From: Fodinibacter sp963811825 | GTDB taxonomy: Bacteria > Actinomycetota > Actinomycetes > Actinomycetales > Dermatophilaceae | Assembly: GCA_963811825.1 (NCBI GenBank) | Contig: CAWESS010000030.1 | Location: 66,661 to 130,660 of the forward strand | Reading direction: 5' to 3' | Length of the DNA: 64,000 bases | Shown here: positions 26,001 to 34,336 of the stretch, in pieces | Layout of the letters: each line of letters begins with the position of its first letter | Numbering within the stretch: the stretch's first letter is position 1 | Translations under genes and position numbers: made by a program | The notes under the pieces: model-generated | What the model saw: only the letters and a program-made list of their open reading frames with translations | What the model was told of the DNA's origin: nothing | Databases searched by the model: none

Positions 26001-26327
26001 CCCGCCGCCGCCACCGACGACCTGCACGTGCCCGGCGCCCGCCTCGGCCAGCAGCTGCACGAGGTACTCGAAGTACTCGACGTGCCCGCCCTGGTACGAG
26101 CTGACGGCGACGCCCTGCACGTCCTCCTCGATCGCCGCGTCGACGACCTCCTGGACGCTGCGGTTGTGCCCGAGGTGGATGACCTCCGCGCCCTGGCTCT
26201 GCATGATCCGCCGCATGATGTTGATCGAGGCGTCATGGCCGTCGAACAGGGCGGATGCCGTCACGATCCGCACCGGGTTCGCCGGCACGTGGAGCTCGGG
26301 CTTCGGGCTGGTCGGCTGCGTTGCCAT
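23076..26327 (-). CDS. icmF: Fused isobutyryl-CoA mutase
   Basis: 1,083 residues with the IcmF domain order. The N-terminal B12-binding domain has ALFDGHDASINIMRRIM with the cobalt-ligating histidine. A MeaB-like GTPase chaperone follows (P-loop GITGTGGSGKSSLTDEL near residue 207, then VETPGIGQGD and NKFERRG), and then the radical mutase barrel (GKVGTSGVSVATLDDMRELY; SFFFSNGMDPEYTVIGRVAR). It interconverts isobutyryl-CoA and n-butyryl-CoA with adenosylcobalamin, linking valine and butyrate metabolism; some homologues also accept pivalyl-CoA. An 18-bp perfect palindrome lies 30 bases upstream. The frame is unbroken. Confidence 0.95.
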   Translation of the reverse strand: MATQPTSPKPELHVPANPVRIVTASALFDGHDASINIMRRIMQSQGAEVIHLGHNRSVQEVVDAAIEEDVQGVAVSSYQGGHVEYFEYLVQLLAEAGAGHVQVVGGGGGVIVPSEIERLRAAGVTIFSPQDGQRLGLPGMVNQVIEACDTDLYAGHATSAAAVLTGDRAAVARAITAAETGHLSDEMRAELERAAAARRTPVLGITGTGGSGKSSLTDELVRRLRVDQQDKLRIACVAIDPTRRRGGGALLGDRIRMNSLDGDRVYFRSLATRGGREVPEALGDVLTILKAAAYDLVIVETPGIGQGDAAITSFADVNLYVMTPEFGAASQLEKIDMLDFADVVAINKFERRGAMDALRDVGRQMVRNRGAFGKKPEDMPVFGTSAATFNDDGVTALYQELRGLLTGKGLEVGEGALAPVSVRHSSVLRQVVPPQRVRYLAEIAETVRGFHEDTHRFAEAARRVQRLTEVGGELTHAGSDRSGVDALLSRAQDDLPLSVARQLAGWSSVVEAYSGDEQVVTVRDREIHTSLVKESLSGNRIRRVSLPRYSDDGDLVSFLRRENLPGYFPFTAGVFPFKRDNEDPARMFAGEGDPFRTNTRFKLLSQGQPATRLSTAFDSVTLYGRDPDKRPDIYGKVGTSGVSVATLDDMRELYAGFDLTAPTTSVSMTINGPAPTILAFFLNTVMDRAVEAWASEQGREPNEEEAHGIRANALATVRGTVQADILKEDQGQNTCLFSTEFSLRMMADIQEWFIEQSVRNFYSVSISGYHIAEAGANPISQLAFTLANGFTYVEAYLARGMAIDDFAPNLSFFFSNGMDPEYTVIGRVARRIWAIAMKEKYGANERSQKLKYHVQTSGRSLHAQEMDFNDIRTTLQALTAIYDNANSLHTNAFDEAVTTPSAESVRRALAIQMIITKEWGLAINENPLQGAFVVDELTDLVEAAVLAEFDRISERGGVLGAMETGYQRGRIQDESMLYEHRKHDGSLPIVGVNTFKAPDAGDAPREVVLARASEEEKEGQLARVTSFREAHREEAEEALARLKASAVSGENVFAVLMDAARVCSLQQVTEAFFEVGGQYRRNV

Positions 26328-26356
26328 GGGGGTCCCTTCGGGTGGCTTCCCCGAGA

Positions 26357-26374
26357 TACTAGGACGTCCTAGTA
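26357..26374. promoter_or_regulatory. 18-bp perfect palindrome upstream of icmF
   Basis: TACTAGGACGTCCTAGTA reads the same on both strands and sits 30–47 bases before the icmF start, in unusually AT-rich sequence for this genome. It has the form of a dimeric repressor operator. The only regulators nearby are not adjacent, so the cognate protein is unknown. Confidence 0.7.
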
Positions 26375-26422
26375 CCTACTCGGAAGTCACCGGTGTGGGC
26401 CCAGCCTCCCACTGCGCGGGCC

Positions 26423-27456
26423 TCAGCGGGCGATCCCGGACGCGTAGGGGTCGGGCGCCGCGGCGTCGACGACCCACTCGACCGCTGCCCGCAGGAACGG
26501 CTCGTCGACCACCTCCAGCGGCACGTCCGCCTGCAGCCGCGACCAGGACTCCGCCCGGTGCAGGCAGGAGATGCGGTCCGCCGAGGGCATCAGGTCGGTC
26601 AGCGTGGCGCGCGTCCCAATGCTCGGTCCAGGGTTCCAGCCCCGCGGCGAGCGCCCGAGCGCCGGCCGGGCCGTCCAGCGTCGTCGTCCGTAGCGGTGGC
26701 GCAGGATCCACAGCGGGATGCGCAACGCGGTGAGCGGGTGCGCCCACACGGCATCCCCGAGGTCGATGAACGCGGCGTCACCACCCGGGCGCCGGAAGGC
26801 GTTGGCGAGGTGGAGGTCGTTGTGCTGGAGGGTGCTCGGCAGTCCCGCTCTCCGCGAGCGCCGACGCGGCGTCGTGGATGCGGCCGAGCCCGGCGTCCAC
26901 GAGCGCCATCTCGGCGTCGGTCGGGCGCCTCGGATCCGCGACCGGCAGGGTGCGCCAGCCGGCCGAGCAGGTCCACGACCCACGCGACGACGTCGTCACC
27001 CGTCGACGGGAAGACCGGCAGACCCGTGGCGAGCAGCGCCTGTCGGCGTGGTCGGCGAGCGCGCGTTGCGCCACGGCGTACTGCCCGACGACGGCCACCC
27101 AGTCGTCCGACCGGCGGCGGCGCCTCGTCGTGCCACAACGGCATCCCGAGATCGGCGGTGGCCAACCACCCTCGCTCGGTGTCGACGGCGACGACGGGCG
27201 CACACAACCCCGGCACGATGCCCTCGACGACCTCGACGAGCGCGGCCTCGAACGCCTGCGACGGGGCGTTCTCCTTGACCCAGACCCGGCCGGCATCCGT
27301 CTCGACGGAGAGCACGGTCGACCAGAACCTCACCCGTTCCTGGACCAGCGGGCCGGTGACGGTGCGCCCGGCATCCGCGAGGGCCGGGAACAGCCACGCC
27401 TCGATCTCGGCCCGCCACTGCGGGCTGCGCCAGAGGGCCGGGAGGTCACGCTCCAC
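26423..27456 (-). pseudogene. Aminoglycoside/choline-type phosphotransferase, broken by about six frame changes
   Basis: A protein of about 340 residues can be pieced together across three frames. It starts at GTG 27456 (VERDLPALWRSPQWRAEIEA), goes through TDAGRVWVKENAPSQAFEAA, ATADLGMPLWHDEAPPP, SDDWVAVVGQYAVAQRALAD, and ends VEWVVDAAAPDPYASGIAR. The kinase core is intact: LQHNDLHLANAF (catalytic Asp and Asn) and FIDLGDAVWAHP (metal Asp). Frame changes fall near 27118, 27045, 26950, 26845, 26690 and 26610. Conserved residues on both sides of each break favour sequence errors, but this density is higher than elsewhere, so a real recent pseudogene is possible. Confidence 0.65.
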
Positions 27457-27889
27457 GGTGCCGCGCGACCCAGGTGATCGCCTCCGCGTAGCCCTGCACC
27501 CCGCGGCCGATGACGTGGTGGTCGCACACGTCCGCGAGGTAGCTGTGGTGGCGGAAGGGCTCGCGGGCGTGGATGTCGCTGATGTGCACCTCGACCCGCG
27601 GCACCCGGCAGGCCGACAGCGCATCACGCAGGGCGACCGACGTGTGCGTGTAGCCCGCGGCGTTGATGACGATGCCGGCGATGCCGACCCGCCCCTCCTG
27701 CACCCAGTCGATGAGGACGCCCTCGTGGTTGCTCTGGCGGAAGTCGACCACCAGGCCGGATGCCGTGGCCGCCTCGCCGCACAGCGCCTCCACGTCCGCG
27801 AGGGTGGCCGAGCCGTAGACCTCGGGCTCGCGCTCGCCCAGCAGGTTCAGGTTCGGGCCGTTGAGCACGAGCACCGTGGATGCGTCCAT
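27446..27889 (-). CDS. aroQ: 3-dehydroquinate dehydratase, type II
   Basis: 147 residues, the normal length. It has the N-terminal VLVLNGPNLNLLGEREPEVYG with the catalytic tyrosine, FRQSNHEGVLIDWVQE, INAAGYTHTSVALRDAL, and EVHISDIHAREPFRHHSY. It converts 3-dehydroquinate to 3-dehydroshikimate in the shikimate pathway. Its stop overlaps the phosphotransferase start by 11 bases. No other aro gene is nearby. Confidence 0.96.
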   Translation of the reverse strand: MDASTVLVLNGPNLNLLGEREPEVYGSATLADVEALCGEAATASGLVVDFRQSNHEGVLIDWVQEGRVGIAGIVINAAGYTHTSVALRDALSACRVPRVEVHISDIHAREPFRHHSYLADVCDHHVIGRGVQGYAEAITWVARHRGA

Positions 27890-27910
27890 GACGGCGAGTA
27901 TGCCGTGGGG

Positions 27911-29486
27911 CTAGCGCATCAGCTCGGTGGTGACCACGCCGCTGCACCCGGAACCTGACGCGTCGAACGGCAGGCTCGCCACGGCATCCGTCGCGCGAGC
28001 CCGGCCGAGGTTCCACGAGAGCAGGTCGTCGCCCCGACCCTCCGCGGCCCACCCTCCCTCGAGGACGCACGCGGCGAGGTCGGCAGGCAGCCGCTCGGCG
28101 ATCACCGGCGTCGCGTCGGCACTGAGGCTCGCGAGGTACGCCGTGTCCAGCGCCTGGCCCGCCTCGTAGCGGTCGATGTTGTGCGAGGCCACGAAGGCGT
28201 CGGGGTTCAGTGCGACGAAGCCGAGCACGAAGACCGCGGCCGAGACGAGCACCGCGCGCGGCACCCACCACCCCGACAGGCGGACCCCCGCCACCAGCAG
28301 CATGACGATGACGAGACCGAGCCACAGCTCGAAGCCGTCGACGAAGACCCGCAGCACGGTGTACCCGTAGGCCTCCTGGTACAGCGACATCCGGTAGAGC
28401 GCGCTCGCCACGACGGCCAGGGTGAGCAGGCACAGGGTGCCGAGCAGGCCCCGCAGCAGCGCCCGGTCGCGCGACCCCTCGAGCGGCGCGGCCCGCATCG
28501 CGAGGCCGACGACGACGACGGTGAGGAAGGTGGCGACCGTGAGCTGGCCGAAGCCCTGGTGGACGTACTCCGCGTACGACAGGCCCGTGGTCGCCTGCAG
28601 GTACTCGACTCCGCCCCACATGGCCGTGGCCTGGGCGAGGAGGAAGGTGGCGAACAGCGCGACGACGATGCCGACGGGCACGGCCCACTCCCACGCGTGG
28701 CGGGCGCGGGGTGTCGCCGGCAGCGCGGCATCCGCGATGTTCGGCGGGTTGAGCGCGAGGTAGGCGCCCGTGAGCGCCACCCCGGCGACGAGGGTGAGGA
28801 TGAAGGTGCGGGCGATGATCGTGTCCCAGCGAAGGTCAGGGATGAGCGCCTCGGTCCACGCGCCGAACACGGCGTCACCAGAGGCGAACAGCCCCCCGAA
28901 CAGGGCCAGGGCCACGAGCGAGAGCCCCAGGGTGCGCAGCACCGGCCACAGCACCGAGGCCCGGCTCGTCGCCGAGATGGTGCGCCCGAGCAGCGGGTAG
29001 CCCACGCAGCGCCGACAGCGGCCAGGCCATCATGCTGAGCGGCACGGCGAACAGGGTGCGCGCCCGGGTCACCCCGGCTGCGGCGACGATGACCCCGACG
29101 AAGACGCCCAGGGCGATCACGCCACCGGCGTCGCGCAGGAGGGTCACCGAGGCCAGCAGCGCCGCGAGCACGGCGGAGAGCACGGTCCACGGGTGGGTGC
29201 GGAAGCGGGCGACGCGCCACATGAGCACCCCCGTGCCGAGCAGGGTCAGGGCCACCGCGAGGCCGACGTTGCGCTCGGGCCAGGTGAACGCGGCCCACGC
29301 GCCGATGCCGAGGGCAGCCAGCACGGGGACGGTCTGCGGGGGCAGGGGGCGCTCGGGCCAGAGCGAGGACAGCGAGCCCGGGCCTCCGGGGCCGGCCGGG
29401 GAAGGAACCGGGGATGCCGTCACGGCCGTCCCGTAGGTCGCCTGCGGGTTGGGCCCCGGGGGTGTGGTCGTGGTGGTCGAGGTCAT
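27911..29486 (-). CDS. DUF4173/DUF4153-type polytopic membrane protein (one frame break)
   Basis: About 525 residues with some ten membrane helices and a C-terminal soluble tail. It starts MTSTTTTTPPGPNPQATYGT at ATG 29486 with AGGAG 7 bases upstream, then WAAFTWPERNVGLAVALTLL. The latter part holds YRMSLYQEAYGYTVLRVFVD and ALNPDAFVASHNIDRYE, the conserved core of the DUF4173 family, whose function is unknown. One extra G in GGG near 29004 splits the frame between PLSALRG and YPLLGRTI. It follows the histidine kinase gene and may be its partner or target. Confidence 0.8.
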
Positions 29487-29517
29487 CGCTCGCTCCTGGG
29501 TCAGGTGGGTGGGTCGG

Positions 29518-30523
29518 TCAGTGGGGGGTGTCACGGGCAGCACGGCGCGCAGCACGGCACCGGTGTCGCCGGGAGCCGTGGGCAGGGCGCTGATGGTGCC
29601 GCCGTGCAGCTCGCACACCCAGCGGGCGATGGCCAGGCCCAGGCCCGTGCCCCCGCCGGAGTCGTCGCCGGAACCGAAGCGGTCGAAGACCCGCTCGAGG
29701 CGGTCGGCCGGGATGCCGGGCCCCTCGTCGCGCACCTCCAGGCACCAGGTGGTGTCGTCGAGCGTGCTCGCCGTGACGAGCACGTCGCCGTGGGGCGGGC
29801 TGTGCCGCACCGCGTTGTCGACGAGGTTGGCGACGAGCTGGGCCAGGCGGGCGTGGTCGGCCCGGACCGTGAGGTCGGCGGGCACCACGTCGTGGCGCAC
29901 CCGCACGGGGCGACCACCGACGGAGGCCTCGGACACGGCATCCGCCAGCAGGTCGGCCAGGCGCACCTCGGTGACCGTGAGGGGTGCGACCCCGGCATCG
30001 ATGCGTGAGAGGTCGAGCAGGTCGGTGACGAGGGTGCTGAGCCGCTCGGACTGCTGCAGGGCACCGCGCAGGGCCTGGTCGTCGGGCTTCACGACGCCGT
30101 CGACGAGGTTCTCGAGCAGGGCGCGCTGTGCGGTGAGCGGGGTGCGCAGCTCGTGGGAGACCGTGGCGACGAGCTGGCGGCGCTGGGTGTCGGCGGAGGC
30201 GAGATCGGCAGCCATCGCGTTGAACGCGCGGGCCAGCGCACCCACCTCGTCGGACGAGGATGCCGTGACGCGCTGCCCGTAGTCGCCCGCCGCCATGCGC
30301 CCCGCGGCGGTCGTCATCTCGCGCAGCGGCGAGGTCATGCCGCGAGCCAGCCACTGGGTGACCGCGAGCGCGGCGACCACGGTCACCGGCACGCTGATCC
30401 ACCAGGGCACGCGACCGGCATCCGCCACTCGGGCGACGACGACGGTGGCGACCACGCTGGCGGCGACGAGCAGGCCGAGCTTGACCTTGAGGGAGGTGAT
30501 GCCGTCGAGCGGCCGGTCGGTGT

Positions 30524-30527
<4 letters not shown>
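29518..30527 (-). CDS. Two-component sensor histidine kinase
   Basis: About 336 residues. Two membrane helices (LGLLVAASVVATVVVARV and PWWISVPVTVVAALAVTQWL) are separated by only a few residues, so there is almost no external sensor domain. A HAMP linker, the H-box VATVSHELRTPLTA, and the ATP-binding N, G1 and G2 boxes (NLVDNAVRHS, DEGPGIP, GGGTGLGLAI) follow. The GTG start overlaps the response-regulator stop by 4 bases. The frame reads through into the DUF4173 gene unless one C is added to the CCCCCC run near 29527, which gives a stop at 29518. Confidence 0.92.
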
Positions 30528-31240
<713 letters not shown>

Positions 31241-31308
31241 GCACCCGAGCGTAGGGAGGTTCGGGTGGAGCCCGTGGGGGCGCCGTGTGGAGATCGTGTG
31301 AAGGTGTC

Positions 31309-32262
31309 TCAGGCGGGTTGGCGGCGCTGGGTCCGGAAGGCCGTCGGCGTGATGCCGGTGCACCGGGTGAAGTGGTGACGGAGCAGGGCAGCCGAGCCGA
31401 ACCCGGCGTCGCGCGCCACGGCATCCACCGAGAGGTCGGTCTCCTCCAGGAGGTGACGGGCACGCAGCACCCGCTGGTCGGTGACCCACTGGTGAGGCGT
31501 CGTGCCGGTCTCCGCGACGAAGCGGCGGGCGAAGGTGCGCGGTGACATCGCGGCCCGTCGGGCCAGGTCGTCGACGGTGAAGGGGTCGTCGAGGTTCGCC
31601 AGCATCCACTCGAGCACCGGGCCCAGGCTCTCGGCCTGCGTCGTCGGGACCGGGCGGTCGATGAACTGGCGCTGGCCGCCGTCGCGGTGCGGGGGCACGA
31701 CCATGCGTTGGGCGATCGTCGTGGCGACGGCCGACCCGTGCTCGAGCCGCACGAGGTGCAGGGCCGCGTCGATGCCGGCCGCCGTGCCCGCGCTGGTGAC
31801 GACGGTGCCGTCCCTGACGTAGAGGACATCGGGGTCGACCCGGGCCTTCGGGTGCAGCTCGGCGAGCTCGTCGGCGTGGCGCCAGTGGGTGGTGCAGTCG
31901 CGGCCGTCGAGCAGCCCGGCCGCGCCGAGGGTGAACGCCCCGGAACACAGCGACAACACCCAGGCACCGCGCTCGACCGCTCGTTGGAGCACCTCGATGA
32001 CGGCGGGCGACGGTTCCTGCGCCGAGGCCGAGGCCGGCACGGCGATGAGGTCGGCATCCTCCGCGGCGGCGAGGCCGAAGGCAGCGGTGACCGTCGTGCC
32101 GTTGCGCGACTCGAGCGGGCCGGTCGCCTCGGCGCACACCCGGTAGTCGAACGCCGGCACCCCCGCGGCGGTGCGGTCGGTGCCGAACACCTCGGCGAGC
32201 ACCGCGTACTCGAAGAGGGAGACGGGTTCCTGGAGGAGGACGGCGACGGATCTCAGGGCCAT
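31309..32262 (-). CDS. GlxA-family transcriptional regulator (GATase1-like domain + AraC HTH)
   Basis: 317 residues. A DJ-1/PfpI-like domain (residues 1–195) has the nucleophile-elbow cysteine in WVLSLCSGAFTLGAAGLLDG. An AraC-type double HTH occupies 215–315 (FTVDDLARRAAMSPRTFARR; DAGFGSAALLRHHFTRCTGI). The ligand is unknown. Three copies of TGGCAGATA in the gap upstream probably bind it, making it autoregulatory and possibly a regulator of the small divergent gene. Confidence 0.92.
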   Translation of the reverse strand: MALRSVAVLLQEPVSLFEYAVLAEVFGTDRTAAGVPAFDYRVCAEATGPLESRNGTTVTAAFGLAAAEDADLIAVPASASAQEPSPAVIEVLQRAVERGAWVLSLCSGAFTLGAAGLLDGRDCTTHWRHADELAELHPKARVDPDVLYVRDGTVVTSAGTAAGIDAALHLVRLEHGSAVATTIAQRMVVPPHRDGGQRQFIDRPVPTTQAESLGPVLEWMLANLDDPFTVDDLARRAAMSPRTFARRFVAETGTTPHQWVTDQRVLRARHLLEETDLSVDAVARDAGFGSAALLRHHFTRCTGITPTAFRTQRRQPA

Positions 32263-32273
32263 GGCAGTCAGTA

Positions 32274-32321
32274 TGGCAGATACTTGATGAACATCGGCAT
32301 ATCTGCCACTGGTGGCAGATA
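32274..32321. promoter_or_regulatory. Three TGGCAGATA boxes in the divergent promoter
   Basis: TGGCAGATA occurs at 32274–32282 and 32313–32321, and its complement TATCTGCCA at 32300–32308. The last two form an inverted pair around 4 bases. All lie in the 83-base gap between the AraC-type regulator and the small plus-strand gene, which is AT-rich compared with its surroundings. This fits an AraC-family binding region. Confidence 0.65.
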
Positions 32322-32345
32322 TTGGCTGAGCGTCAAACTTGTGCC

Positions 32346-32555
32346 ATGAACACGAACAGCATCCTCGAGACCATCCTCACCATCGCGGCCATCGGCGGCC
32401 TCGCCGCCCCGGTCGTCTACCTCCTCGAGCGCGCCAACCGGCGCGACCGCCGCGAGCACGGCTCGCGCACCTCGTGGACACCCGCCCGCCACGACGCCGA
32501 CTACCGCCGGATCGCCGACGAGCTGAGCGCCTTCACCGGCGCCGCCCACCGCTGA
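32346..32555 (+). CDS. Small single-span membrane protein
   Basis: 69 residues: one N-terminal membrane helix (ILTIAAIGGLAAPVVYLLER) followed by a basic, then acidic cytosolic tail (RANRRDRREHGSRTSW; DADYRRIADELSAF). The ATG at 32346 lies 84 bases from the divergent AraC-family gene, which may control it. I recognise no family. Codon use matches the neighbours, supporting a real gene. Confidence 0.6.
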   Translation: MNTNSILETILTIAAIGGLAAPVVYLLERANRRDRREHGSRTSWTPARHDADYRRIADELSAFTGAAHR

Positions 32556-32590
32556 CTGTCGTTCCCGACCCCGAGGGTCGGCACCCCACG

Positions 32591-32663
32591 CCGACTTCGT
32601 GCGACTTGCTACGGTTTTCGTCCGGCTGACCGCTCGAACCGCACCCAGGTCGCACGAAGTCGG
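32591..32663. repeat. Dispersed palindromic element, copy 1
   Basis: A 73-base unit bounded by a perfect 15-bp inverted repeat (CCGACTTCGTGCGAC and its complement) with CGGTTTTC near the left arm and AACCGCACCCAGGTCGCACG at the right. A second copy is at 55889–55966. It sits between convergent 3' ends, where it could terminate transcription from both sides. Confidence 0.75.
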
Positions 32664-32669
32664 GTCGGG

Positions 32670-33437
32670 TCAGGACGTGCGGCGGCCGAGGAGCCAGCCG
32701 ATGAGCACGCCGATGATGCCTGCCACGGCATACGGGGCGTAGGTCTTGACCAGGACCGGCAGCACGGTCGCACCGAGGTCGATCGAGTCGTCCACCGCAG
32801 GCACCGGCGCGAGCCGCGGCGTGGAACGCCCCGCGGGCCGTGGTGCAGCCGGGGCCAGCCCACCAGGAGCACCTCCGGATGCCGTGCCACCGTCGGATGC
32901 CGTGCCACCGGCACCGCCCGCACCACCGCCGCCCGCGCTGGGAGCCGGCGTCACGGCATCCGGCTGGGGCACCGGCTCGGGCTCGGGCTCCTCCTCCACC
33001 GCGAACTGGCTCTCGATGCACGCGACGAACTGGCCGAGCAGCTTGTCGGAGACGTCCTGCATCACCCCGCGGCCGAACTGGGCCGGCTTGCCGGTGACCG
33101 ACAGGTCGGTCGTGACGTCCACGCGGGTGCCCTCCCCCGAGGGCGCGAGCTGGATCGTCACGGTGGCGCCGGCGGTGCCGTTGCCCCGCTTGTCCTTGCC
33201 CTTGGCCTCGATGACGGCCCGATGAGCCTGGTCGTCGCGCTCGATGAACGTGCCCGCCCCGGCGTACTGCAACGCGATGGGGCCGAGCTTGACCTTCACC
33301 GTGCCGGCGAACCCGTCGTCGCTCGCGTCGGTGACGACCGCCCCGGGGAAGCAGCTGCCGACCCGCTGCAGGTCCATGAACGTCGCCCAGGTGTCGTCGA
33401 CGGAGGCGGGGACGGTGAAGTCGTGGGTCAGCTCCAT
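32670..33437 (-). CDS. coxG: CoxG-like SRPBCC protein with C-terminal membrane anchor
   Basis: 255 residues. The N-terminal 150 form a CoxG/SRPBCC domain (MELTHDFTVPASVDDTWATF, LQRVGSCFPGAVV, FGRGVMQDVSDKLLGQF). A Pro/Gly/Ala-rich linker of about 75 residues and a final membrane helix (YAVAGIIGVLIGWLLGRR) follow. In Oligotropha CoxG helps anchor CO dehydrogenase to the membrane; the fused tail anchor here fits that role. It is the last gene of the hydroxylase operon. Confidence 0.88.
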   Translation of the reverse strand: MELTHDFTVPASVDDTWATFMDLQRVGSCFPGAVVTDASDDGFAGTVKVKLGPIALQYAGAGTFIERDDQAHRAVIEAKGKDKRGNGTAGATVTIQLAPSGEGTRVDVTTDLSVTGKPAQFGRGVMQDVSDKLLGQFVACIESQFAVEEEPEPEPVPQPDAVTPAPSAGGGGAGGAGGTASDGGTASGGAPGGLAPAAPRPAGRSTPRLAPVPAVDDSIDLGATVLPVLVKTYAPYAVAGIIGVLIGWLLGRRTS

Positions 33438-33445
33438 GCGGGGAA

Positions 33446-34336
33446 TCAGCCTCCGAGGGCGGTGAGGACGGCGCGACGGGTGAGCACCCGCGCGAGGTGG
33501 CGACGGTAGTCGGCGTCGCCGTTGAGGTCGCTCGGCGGGTTCGTGCCGTCGGCCGCGCTGTCGCACGCGTCACCGAGGTCACTCGCCGACCGGCCGACGA
33601 GCGCCGCCTCGACCGAGGTTGCCCGCAGCGGGGTCGAGCCCATGTTGGTCAGGCCGATCCGTGCCTCGCTGATCGTGCCGCCGTCGACCTTGAGCGCCAC
33701 CGCGACACCGACGATCGACCACTGGTGCGAGACGCGCACGAACTTCTCGTAGTGCGACCCCCACCCGGTGTGCTTCGGGATGCGGATGGCCGTGAGCAGC
33801 TCACCCTCACCGACGGCGGTCTCGAAGAGGTCGAGGAAGAACTCGCTGACCGGCACGGTGCGCTCGCCCTTCGGCCCGTGCTTGCGCCCGAGCCCGAGCC
33901 CGAGCCCGTGCTCGGGCCCGCGGATCACGAGCTCGGCATCGAGCGCGAGCACCGGGGCCCCGACGTCACCGGCGGGGTCGGCGTGCACCAGCGCGCCGCC
34001 GATGGTGCCGCGGCGACGGATCTGCGGGTCGGCGACCTCTTCGACCGCCTGCACGAGCAGGGCGGCGTGGGTGCGCACGAGCGGGTTGGCGATGACGTCG
34101 GCATACGTCGTCATCGCGCCGATGACGATGTGGTCACCCTCGTCGCGGATGCCGCGCAGCTCGTCGATGCGTCCGAGGTCGACGATCTGCTCAGGGGCGT
34201 TGAGCCGCATCCGCAGGATCGGCAGGAGCGACTGGCCACCGCCGAGGACCTTGGCGTCGTCGCCGGCCGCCTCGAGGGCGGCGAGCGCGTCGTCGACCGT
34301 GGTGGGTGCGAGGTAGTCGAATGCTGCGGGGATCAC
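33446..34336 (-). CDS. coxM: Molybdenum hydroxylase FAD-binding subunit (CoxM-like)
   Basis: 296 residues. FAD contacts are in AKVLGGGQSLLPILRMRL and RRRGTIGGALVHADPAGD, then the CODH_FAD C-terminal domain. It transfers electrons from the iron–sulfur subunit to the acceptor. A short low-complexity insert (HGLGLGLGRKHGPKG) follows the FAD site, encoded by a GAGCCC repeat. The GTG start at 34336 overlaps the coxL stop by 4 bases. Confidence 0.92.
   Translation of the reverse strand: MIPAAFDYLAPTTVDDALAALEAAGDDAKVLGGGQSLLPILRMRLNAPEQIVDLGRIDELRGIRDEGDHIVIGAMTTYADVIANPLVRTHAALLVQAVEEVADPQIRRRGTIGGALVHADPAGDVGAPVLALDAELVIRGPEHGLGLGLGRKHGPKGERTVPVSEFFLDLFETAVGEGELLTAIRIPKHTGWGSHYEKFVRVSHQWSIVGVAVALKVDGGTISEARIGLTNMGSTPLRATSVEAALVGRSASDLGDACDSAADGTNPPSDLNGDADYRRHLARVLTRRAVLTALGG

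Noticed and set aside
21243..26372. A 1,709-codon plus-strand open frame
   Set aside because: It lies opposite icmF and the ABC genes, which have clear motifs; its composition (Asp/Val/Gly/His/Arg-rich) is typical of antisense frames in GC-rich DNA.
33880..33925. CRISPR-like or tandem repeat array at the GAGCCC tract
   Set aside because: The tract is only a few hexamers long, lies inside coxM in frame, and has no spacers.
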